The notes under the pieces: model-generated | The model's database searches: none | The model's input: the letters and a program-made list of their open reading frames with translations, nothing else | Told to the model about the DNA's origin: nothing | Assembly: GCF_016097555.1 (NCBI RefSeq) | Contig: NC_054699.1 | Location: 8,132,516-8,196,515 of the forward strand | Source: Gigantopelta aegis | Taxonomy: Eukaryota; Mollusca; Gastropoda; Neomphalida; Peltospiridae | DNA length: 64,000 bases | Direction: 5' to 3' | Position numbers and translations under genes: made by a program | Shown: one piece after another, positions 56,501 through 64,000 of the stretch | Position numbering within the stretch: the first letter of the stretch is position 1 | How the letters are laid out: each line of letters opens with the position of its first letter

Positions 56501-59500
56501 TCCTTTTTATTTCATAACGGTGAGACAAAAACAGACACATACAAACTGTGTAGATCAGTGAAGATGTCTACATAAAAGTTTGCCATGCTTTTAAAAAAAA
56601 CTTCAAACCCCGATAACATGAAAAAAATAAGACACTCCTTATAATCAGGGGTGGGAATTGGTGAACTGTAAAAAAAGAGGAAATCTAGAGGGGTCCCGGA
56701 AATTCTTGAAATCTTAGGTTAAAATCTGTTCAAGCTGATACATTTTAGAGGAAAGGACGATTAAAATGTGAGGAGACGCAATGTTCCATGAGAGGAAAAC
56801 AGCTGATCCGAGAAGAATTCCCACCCCTGTACAATTGAATCTGAAATACACAAATTAATAATAACACCAACAAGTAAATTTCAGACATTTCTAAAATGTT
56901 AAATAGTAGTTGAGGTAATGAATTTTTCAAATTGATTACCAACTGTATAAGCATAATTGTAAAAACAAAAACATTTCCGGTCTCCTGGGGGTTTTTTTGG
57001 TGTGTTTTTTTTCGAGTGTTTTTTTCATTTTTGTTTCTTTAAGGGGTTTGTTGCTGTTGTTGTTGTGTGTGTGTGTGTGGGGGGGGGGGGGGGGTTGGAG
57101 GGATTAAATGGACAGTAAAACATCGCATACACCAAATCCCTCGCCAAAGCTGTACAGCTGTCTGGTGTTGGGGGTCAGCTGACTCGGGGACGGTGGTGAT
57201 TTGAACGGAGATTCTTTTAGTGGAGAGATGTAGAAGTTTTTACGACCTGGAACACTGGAAAACACAAACAAAGACGACATTACACAACTAAAAATATTCA
57301 AAAATGATAATGAACAAATCTTTGAAGCAAAAACAGATAACAAGAAGAAGGAAATGTTTTATTTAATGATGCACTCAACACATTTTATTTACGGTTATAT
57401 GGCGTCGGATAAAAACAGATAAAGTATATTTACTAAATTAAGCTTTTCCTTGGAGTAAATAAGTCACTTTCAGGATAATAAAAAAGGAGGAAAATGGATG
57501 ACAAAACAACAATTCCTGCCATTTTGACTTTTAAAATATTGAAATATTAACAGTAAAAGAATTATGAAAGGAAGCAACAAACTTAATTAAAATAAAATTA
57601 ATTAAAATCTACAACATCCATTAAGCTGAAGTCAAAATAAAACTGCTTAAAGTACTAGGAATAATAATGTGACATGTGAACCAACACCAGTGCAAGGTAA
57701 CAAAATAGGTAGTAACTCAGACAGATCAACAGACGGACGGATATACGAGGTTCAGCAGGGCTAACTCTGGCACTTGCCAAATTTGCCAATTGCGAATTTT
57801 GAAAACAATTAGCAAATTTTATTTTAATTTGGCGAAATAATTTTATGTAATAGTTGATATGTTGATACAAAATAACTGGGATTTTGCAATTGTTTAAGTT
57901 TAATAGATAATTTGGTGAAATTTTCTGCTGACCCAGAGCTAGCCCTGTTTAGATATAAATTCAAATGGAAATAAGCACACAAGATTCCACAAGAACCTGA
58001 AAACTGGAAATAAGCACACAACATTCCACAAGAACCTGAAAACTGGAAATAAGCACACAACATTCCACAAGAACCTGAAAACTGGAAATCTGTTATTATA
58101 CGAACCTGAAAACTGGTGATGCTGTCAGTTTTACTGATTTGGTGGGGATTGGAGACAACACTGGTGTCTGAAATAAAAGAACAATGGTCACTGTAACATA
58201 TCTACTGTCAATTCTTACAGCATGTATCACTCCCAGCCATGAACAAAACAAGAACAAAAAAGAAAAGAAAACAAGGAAAGGCACATTTGTTAAACGACAC
58301 CTCAGCACATTTTAACCATTTGACTACTGCAGGCAAGATATCTCGCCCGACGTCACGCCAGGTGATATACTGTAAACTGTATATAGTGCATTCCACAATT
58401 CATATTTCCCACCATTTTGCACACGACACTCACTGGAAACAATTGTATAACAGGAAAAGGAAGACAACTTAGTTTTTGTTTTTTCAATGGTAAATGCCTT
58501 GGAATTTTGAGTTGAAAAAGTGCTTTTTGACAACAATGGCGGCACGTCACGGTCATTTTTAGGGATCGATGGCTGATTGTGACAGCTAATTTGATAATAA
58601 ATTTGATTGTTTTACCAATAACGATGATCACGGTGAGTTTGTTGACTGAGAACTGGAGTATGTAGTGCTTCATGTTGTTCTGAAAGATCTTGTTGTAGAA
58701 GCCGATAATGAGATCAAGATAGTAAGAACTTACGGTGAGTTTGTTGACTGAGAACTGGAGTATGTAGTTCTTCATGTTGTTCTGAAAGATCTTATTGTAG
58801 AAGCCGATAATGAGATCAAGACAGTAAGAACTTACGGTGAGTTTGTTGACTGAGAACTGGAGTATGTAGTTCTTCATGTTGTTCTGAAAGATCTTATTGT
58901 AGAAGCCGATAATGAGATCAAGACAGTAAGAACTTACGGTGAGTTTGTTGACTGAGAACTGGAGTATGTAGTGCTTCATGTTGTTCCGAAAGATCTTATT
59001 GTAGAAGCCGATAATGAGATCAAGACAGTAAGAACTTACGGTGAGTTTGTTGACTGAGAACTGGAGTATGTAGTTCTTCATGTTGTTCCGAAAGATCTTA
59101 TTGTAGAAGCCGATAATGAGATCAAGACAGTAAGAACTTACGGTGAGTTTGTTCACTGAGAACTGGAGTATGTAGTTCTTCATGTTGTTCTGAAAGATCT
59201 TATTGTAGAAGCCGATAATCGAGTCCACGTCCTTCTCCTGTATATACACAGTCTTGTACACCTGGTGACAAACAAAATAGACAGTCACTCAGCAGCTAGG
59301 ATCCAGGGCCCGGTAACACAAGACAGTCGTAACACTTACGTCAGACGTACATCATACATAACGTGTGGTGTATGTCTGATGTAAGTGTTACGCATGCTTT
59401 GTGTTACTGGGCCTAGGTTCTAAAAAACAAAATAAACAAACACTCAGCTGCATCGGTCTCTTGTAAAATATGACCTGAATTGTTTTGGTGGTTTTAGCAG

Positions 59501-62500
59501 GTGAATTTTTATTTTATCTGCTAGGTCTAAAAAATGGACTGCTCTTCTCTTTTTGCAGGCCGCTATTTCAAACCCTGGTCAATGTTTTTATCAAGTGTTA
59601 AAACAAGCATGGTGTCTAGTAATCCATGTACTATAAACTATGAGCTCTGGTAACTTATAGGTTACAACACACTTCCTTATTCAATTTATTACTAAAGCAC
59701 TTCACAGAAACAACTTGTTCTTGTTTATCACATATTTCAATGGTCGTCCTTTGGTGAAAAAGGCAATTTCGGTGAAATTCAGGGTTTTTTCAGTTTAATG
59801 ACTAATTTAACTAGTTTAACTAATTGTTTTGAACATGTGGATAATAAAGAAAGTATCATTCACGCTACAATCACATGAAAATTATGAAACTCATTTGAGA
59901 ATTGTGTCATACCTCTCAATCTCACCCAGGGAATAACATAATCTAGTATTGGGTGAGCAGAAAATTTCATCGAATTATCTTTCAGACTTCACAAATCACA
60001 AAAACCAAGTTATTTTCCATAAAATCAATTGTTACCGGAAAGGTTTTCTCAAAAACAAAATTAAGCTTTGCCAACTGTTTTTCAAACTTTGTAATTAGCG
60101 AATCTGGTGAGTGTTGGAGCTAGCCTTCATAATTAACAAATTGGTTTGGTAATTTCCGAACGATCATCGTGCTCGTGTAATAATCTCAATATCTCACCTC
60201 CTGTTCTGCGTGTGGCAAGTTGCGGTACATCTGTACAATGTGTTTGAACTTGATCTCCTTGTCCGCTACCTTGCAGATCGCATACAGAGAACACATCATT
60301 ATCTGTAATAGAAAAATGAACACATCATCCACTTCCTAAGTGAAGAATAATCAGGGCTTCTACAGCGCTCAATTTTTACGGTCATCTGTGACGACCTAAT
60401 ATTCAGTCAGGCAACTTAATTCTATGATACTAGTTGCCCATCGGTCGACTGGCTTTTTTTTTTTACACTAAAAGGCGAGTTGTGTCGCATAATAATGTGT
60501 AGTTTTCTTGCCAAAAATCACTTTTAAACTGTCGTTAGTAAAGCGTCAGTCAATCAGTCAAAATCATGTGGGTTTGTTTGCCACTCGGAACTCCTCAGCC
60601 GATTCTGTGAGACATCGGGAAAAATCGTAATCAGCTGAAGTGTTCTGAATAGTAAACATCCCAGTGCATTCAATTGGAACATAGAGTGCATTCGATTGGA
60701 ACATAGAGTGCATTCAATTGGAAAATAGGTCATGTGTCATCAAATCATAAAAATCTTAAGCAATTAGGCCCTATGTGTACATGTGTATAACTACAAACAT
60801 TTAAAAACATTATTAAAAAGTAAAATATTTTATTGTCAGACAGTACATATGACATTTTACATTGACAACATATTAATTTCAAACTTGTTGGTTGCTGTTT
60901 TATTGGAATATAAATATAACTTTATTTTTAAAACAAGGATGAAATCAGGGAAACAAAATTTTTGGAGTGGCAACCTCAATGTGAACCCATACTTGCCCTC
61001 TGGGCAAGCGATGAAAATCCTTAAAATTGAGCACTGCTTCTAGATTATGGTAGTCTCACTGCCATAGCTAGTGATATTCAATGTTGGGCTAGTAAATAAT
61101 TACTACTGCCTTGCCCGATGGCTAGTGAATTGTTTTGGGGTATATTGTAAATATAAATATCCTGACCCCATCCCAACCCTCTATGTTAGTGTTTTTAAGC
61201 TCTATCTCCCTCATTAGGAGACATACCTGATTATTACTTTTATTTAGTAAAACTGCATTAACTTAAAGTAAAGTATGGCTAGTGAATTTTTAATCATGGC
61301 TAGTAAATTCGAAAAAATCACTTATCCCATGGCTAGTGGATTAAAAAAAATTTCTAGAAGCCTGGAATAGATCGGTCTTTCCAAAGCTAACGCGTGCAGA
61401 ATGACGTCATTTAGTAAAAACTACGTCAATAAGTTTCTTTTTCCGCCATCTTGACCAAATTATTGCGTTAATATTTTGTTCCAGCCAGTGCATAACTGGA
61501 ATATCAAAGACCATGGTATGTGCTATCCTGTCTGTGGGAAAGTGCATATAAAAGATCCCTTGCTGCATTAGAAAAAAATATTGTGGGTTTCCTCTGATGA
61601 GTCAGAATTACCAAATGTTTGACATCCAATAGCTGATGCTTAATTAATCAATGTGCTCTAGTGGTGTTGTTAAACAAAACAAACTTTTATCTTTTAAAGG
61701 GACAGACCCTAGTCTCAACCCGTGAAAATTAACACTAAGTTTAGTTAAAGGGACAGACCCTAGTCTCAACCCATGAAAATTAACACTAAGTTTAGTTAAA
61801 GGGACAAACCCTAGTCTCAACCCGTGAAAATTAACACTAAGTTTAGTTAATCTATAAACCTGGAACACATTTGGATAAAGTTACAATTGAGTGAAACATG
61901 AGTCTGTGACTGTGAAATGGTGAAATACTCTCTAAAACTCGACTCCATAACTGTTACTTTTCTGACGCACGTGCATTTTAAAAATATGACAAATGCATTT
62001 TGTGATATTAAAAACACCAGGATGAGCACAAACACTTCGAATATATGGAAATTAATAATCTAAACAATAAAATCTAAGTAAAGACTAAAGTATGATTTAA
62101 GTGATCAAAAACGGCTCTAATAGTCACAAATATGCACTAGTGTTTAAAAACTAGGGTATGTCCCTTTAACACCCATCAGCTGACTGCACCAGAAACCTCA
62201 CTGACCACGCAAATCACAGACTAACCTGATCTATGTGTCGGTTCTTCACCAGCCCAGGTCTGTTGGTTATGCAGAACTCAAAACACGTCCACACCTTCTG
62301 TTGCTGAAATAAATAAACAGAACCATATACTAGTAGCCATCGAGTGGTATAAATCTTGTGCACTATTAACAAGTGCAATGAAGAACATGTCAAATTTATT
62401 TTGCACAAGAATATATATACCACGAGACTGCGTAGCAGTCAAGTGGTATGTTCTTTCACAAAATAAACAAGTGCAGTAAATAGGAAGCAAAAACAACGTA

Positions 62501-63035
62501 TGTGAAGTTCTGTATTTATTACATGCCTTCTTTTATGTTTTATAAAAACAGCTTTAATTTAACGTCATAACAACACTTTGTTAAATCTATGATCAAAACA
62601 CTTTTTATGGATTTACTTAACATTAAAAAAAATACTCTGCGGCAGCCTGGTGTAATGTTTCAGATACGATGTGACGTCATTTATAAATCATATATGACGT
62701 CAGTAAATAAAAGGTGTTAACTGCAATAAAAATAAAAAGGGAATTCCCCATTTAAAAGTTCCAGTCCAGATCGCACATATGTGCAATACAAAATGTCTTT
62801 ATCACCACAGTAAGATTGAATAGGTATGTAATCTTTTTATTTTATTTAATGCACTGGGTATGTAATAAAACAATATTTCTACACTAAAATTGTGGGAAAT
62901 TACCACAAGAGTTACCGGCAGTCTGAAAGGACGACACAAGTGAAAGTGATAAATTCCTGTTGTTACTTACCAAGTCTTTTGAAACCTGCAGCATTGTGCA
63001 CAACTTTTGGATTCTGTGGTAACCAAGACGACAAA
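53565..63035 (-). CDS. RB1: Retinoblastoma protein, B pocket and C-terminus (nine exons, 5' end off window)
   Basis: RB proteins bind E2F and repress cell-cycle genes until phosphorylated by cyclin-CDKs. Exons in gene order: 63035-62971, 62303-62226, 60302-60198, 59261-59142, 58167-58106, 57254-57131, 56068-55941, 54254-54177, 53616-53565 (TAG). All join in phase with AG/GT borders and give 268 residues. B-pocket landmarks are present: [12 protein letters not shown] keeps the Cys, Tyr and Lys equivalent to human C706, Y709 and K713, and IIGFYNKIF keeps the Tyr-Asn of the LxCxE groove (Y756, N757). The C-terminal part has CDK-type SP/TP sites ([29 protein letters not shown]) and [10 protein letters not shown], like the docking motif of human RB. 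The long B-pocket insert of p107/p130 is absent, favouring RB1. Exon 54177 is the least certain. Confidence 0.94.
54540..55137 (+). repeat. Retroposon-like sequence sharing the type B SINE tail
   Basis: Compositionally distinct, GC-richer block (TCCGAGCCTGTCCTAGCAGC ... ACGGATCCGGCTTCTCAAGA) ending GTGTTGAGTGCATCGTTAAA and TTCCTTCCTTCTT, the same end as type B SINEs. It has no tRNA head. The open frame at 54711-55061 matches nothing recognised. It may be the 3' end of the LINE whose machinery moves these SINEs, or another SINE family. It lies beside the RB exon at 54177, in the intron. Confidence 0.5.
55440..55629. mobile_element. MITE with GGGGCCTAATTCAC inverted ends
   Basis: Perfect 14-bp terminal inverted repeats (GGGGCCTAATTCAC / GTGAATTAGGCCCC). 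Inside is a tandem duplication of about 70 bp beginning GGTCT-TTTAGGCTCTGCTAG. It lies in the RB intron downstream of exon 55941. Confidence 0.85.
56172..56410. repeat. 71-bp tandem array, 3.4 copies
   Basis: Units start ACATCCATAGGTGCAACCAT at 56172, 56243, 56314 and 56385. Intronic, about 100 bases upstream of the RB exon 56068-55941. Confidence 0.95.
57060..57095. repeat. (GT)n and poly-G tract
   Basis: TTGTGTGTGTGTGTG followed by 14 or more G, 36 bases past the donor of RB exon 57131-57254. Confidence 0.9.
57351..57412 (-). mobile_element. Type B SINE tail fragment
   Basis: Reverse: AAGGAAATGTTTTATTTAAT, CACTCAACACATTTTATTTA, CGGTTATATGGCGTC. 5'-truncated copy. Confidence 0.75.
57756..57947. 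mobile_element. MITE, CAGGGCTAACTCTGG ends
   Basis: Terminal inverted repeats CAGGGCTAACTCTGG / CCAGAGCTAGCCCTG with interior TTATTTTAATTTGGCGAAAT, matching 16617-16811. Confidence 0.8.
57990..58110 (-). repeat. About 40-bp repeats copying an RB exon end and its splice donor
   Basis: On the gene strand, CCAGTTTTCAGGTTC (end of exon 58167-58106 plus its donor) is repeated three more times downstream, spaced about 40 bp with CTTGTGGAATGTTGTGTGCT between; the first interval is shorter. Confidence 0.9.
58632..59219 (-). repeat. 102-bp array copying an RB exon with its splice donor, six copies
   Basis: Copy ends lie at 58632, 58734, 58836, 58938, 59040 and 59142, exactly 102 bp apart. Each carries the 3' part of exon 59261-59142 (IIGFYNKIF to SVNKLT). 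The upper five are followed by GTAAGTTCTTACTGTCTTGA, a strong donor. The frame is open through all copies (34 residues per unit). The lowest copy is followed by GTGATC instead. Confidence 0.96.
59305..59414. mobile_element. Palindromic MITE-like element
   Basis: AGGGCCCGGTAACACAAGAC is mirrored by GCTTTGTGTTACTGGGCCT, with inner GTAACACTTACGTCAGAC / GTCTGATGTAAGTGTTAC. Arms about 50 bp; in an RB intron. Confidence 0.75.
59415..60197. other. RB intron, no other feature seen
   Basis: A faint CAGGGCT-family MITE remnant may lie about 60060-60130 (GTTGGAGCTAGCC). Confidence 0.4.
60303..61471. other. RB intron, mostly unannotated
   Basis: A short 24-bp triplication (AACATAGAGTGCATTCAATT) lies at 60665-60725. 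Around 61060-61340 the motif ATGGCTAGTGAATT recurs. No exons seen. Confidence 0.45.
61472..61688 (+). mobile_element. SINE, type A tail, head missing
   Basis: TTCCAGCCAGTGCATAACTG to GTTGTTAAACAAAACAAACT. Confidence 0.88.
61694..61855. repeat. 51-bp tandem repeat, three copies
   Basis: AAAGGGACAGACCCTAGTCT ... AACACTAAGTTTAGTT, adjacent to the SINE tail. The phrase recurs inverted near 62150 (CTAGGGTATGTCCCTTTA), so the region 61694-62170 may be one repeat element. Confidence 0.85.
62304..62970. other. RB intron, no other feature seen
   Basis: AT-rich, with scattered TGACGTCA-like motifs near 62670-62700 but no repeat structure. Confidence 0.4.
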
Positions 63036-63221
63036 CTGAAATGAAACCATTATAAAAATAATTATCAAGATAAAGCAACTGACCATAGTTGTTAAGGCGG
63101 TGTAAAATATTTTCATCTATTATAGCTTTTTTTACAGTTATCTAACAGGTTACTTAAACGTTTTATTTAAATTATTAATTTTGGCCAATCAAATGAGTTT
63201 TGGACTGTCCTGGTCTTCATA

Positions 63222-63537
63222 CTAGCTTGGTAAAGCGCTCACTTGATGAGCGGTCGGTCTTGGATTGATCCCCATCAGTGGACCTATTGGGCTATTTCTC
63301 GTTCCAGCCAGTGCTCTACAACAGGTGTAACAAAGGCTGTGGTATGTGCTATCCTGTCTATGGGATGGTGCATATAAAAGATCCCTTGCTGCTAATCGAA
63401 AAGAGTAGCCCATGAAGTGGCGACAGCAGGTTTCCTCCCTCAATATCTGTGTGGTCCTTAACCATATGTCTGATGCCATATAACTGTAAATAAAATGTAT
63501 TGAGTGCGTCTTTAAATAAAACATTTCCTTCCTTCGT
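63222..63537 (+). mobile_element. SINE, type B tail
   Basis: Truncated head (AAAGCGCTCACTTGATGAGC), B-box region, core, AGTAGCCCATGAAGTGGCGA and tail TTAAATAAAACATTTCCTTC. Confidence 0.9.
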
Positions 63538-63547
63538 ACTAGCTCAA

Positions 63548-63858
63548 AGGGTAGATGTAGCCCAGTGGTAAAAAGATCACTTGATGCGCGGTCGGTCTTG
63601 GATTGATCCCCATCAATGATCCCATTGTGTTATTTCTCATTTCAGCCAGTGTACCTAGAATGGTATATCAAAGGTCGTAGTATGTGCTATCCTGTCTGTG
63701 GGATGATACATATGAAAGATCCCTTGCTATTTACGGAAAAATGTAGGATTCTTCTCTAAAATTATATGTCAAAATTAGCAAATGTTTGACATCAAGTAAC
63801 CGATGATTAATACATTAATGTGCTTTAGTGGTGTCATTAAACAAAACAAACTTTAACT
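63548..63858 (+). mobile_element. SINE, type A tail
   Basis: Head GGTAGATGTAGCCCAGTGGT through tail GTGTCATTAAACAAAACAAA. It follows a type B copy by ten bases, so the two tail types can be compared directly. Confidence 0.9.
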
Positions 63859-64000
63859 TTGAAATAGCTTAAATTTAACTGAGGCTAAAAAAAAGGTAGA
63901 TACCACCAAAAAAAAAGTGGTTGGTGGCTATAATACTTTTAAAATGAAAATAATATAATTAATAGTAAATAGTCAAAAGGTTTTTACGTATCGAAAGTTA

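Noticed and set aside
58353-59288. A single 311-codon exon for the RB gene
   Set aside because: The open frame results from the 102-bp array. The first copy ends at a strong donor that joins in phase to the next RB exon, so one copy is the simplest exon; use of others is noted as a finding.
63222-63524. Minus-strand 100-codon frame
   Set aside because: Lies within a SINE; similar frames occur in most SINE copies in the window.

Overview
This is a window from a metazoan nuclear genome, most likely a mollusc and probably a gastropod. The AT-rich sequence has short exons in long introns, a metazoan SLC9A exchanger and a retinoblastoma gene, a STAND-NTPase/ankyrin gene of a kind that expands in lophotrochozoans, and more than twenty copies of a tRNA-headed SINE of the type common in mollusc genomes. 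The species cannot be fixed from the sequence alone.

Layout. (1) 1-5.5 kb, + strand: the 3' part of a Penelope-like retroelement, then four consecutive exons of a Na+/H+ exchanger (SLC9A) that splice in phase (1279-1368, 1772-1837, 3508-3614, 5442-5501). (2) 5.6-10 kb: an assembly gap and tandem arrays of 50, 91 and 46 bp, plus MITE-like elements. (3) 10.0-28.8 kb, unit 1 of a segmental duplication, minus strand: a disordered low-complexity exon (17937-23250), a 159-bp exon (16340-16498) and a terminal exon with a STAND-type P-loop NTPase and ankyrin repeats (10412-12927). The phases allow one protein of about 2,660 residues. Unit 1 also holds a 26-bp array and a 132-bp array. (4) 28.8-34.7 kb: a broken Ty3/Gypsy LTR retrotransposon at the junction, with a second assembly gap. 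(5) 34.7-45.3 kb, unit 2, in the same orientation: the same three exons, with a truncated first exon and an in-frame stop in the NTPase exon, so it is probably decaying. (6) 45-53 kb: repeats and a degenerate Merlin-type transposase. (7) 53.6-63.0 kb, minus strand: nine exons that splice in phase into the B pocket and C-terminus of a retinoblastoma protein (RB1-like). The first exons of this gene lie beyond the right edge.

The most unusual theme is tandem arrays whose unit carries a copy of a real 5' splice site. It is seen three times: a 102-bp unit that copies most of an RB exon with its donor (six copies, reading frame kept open), a roughly 40-bp unit that copies the end of the next RB exon with its donor, and a 26-bp unit that copies the donor of the STAND-gene middle exon about fifty times. 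The two duplication units also act as a natural before/after comparison that dates transposon insertions and array expansions.
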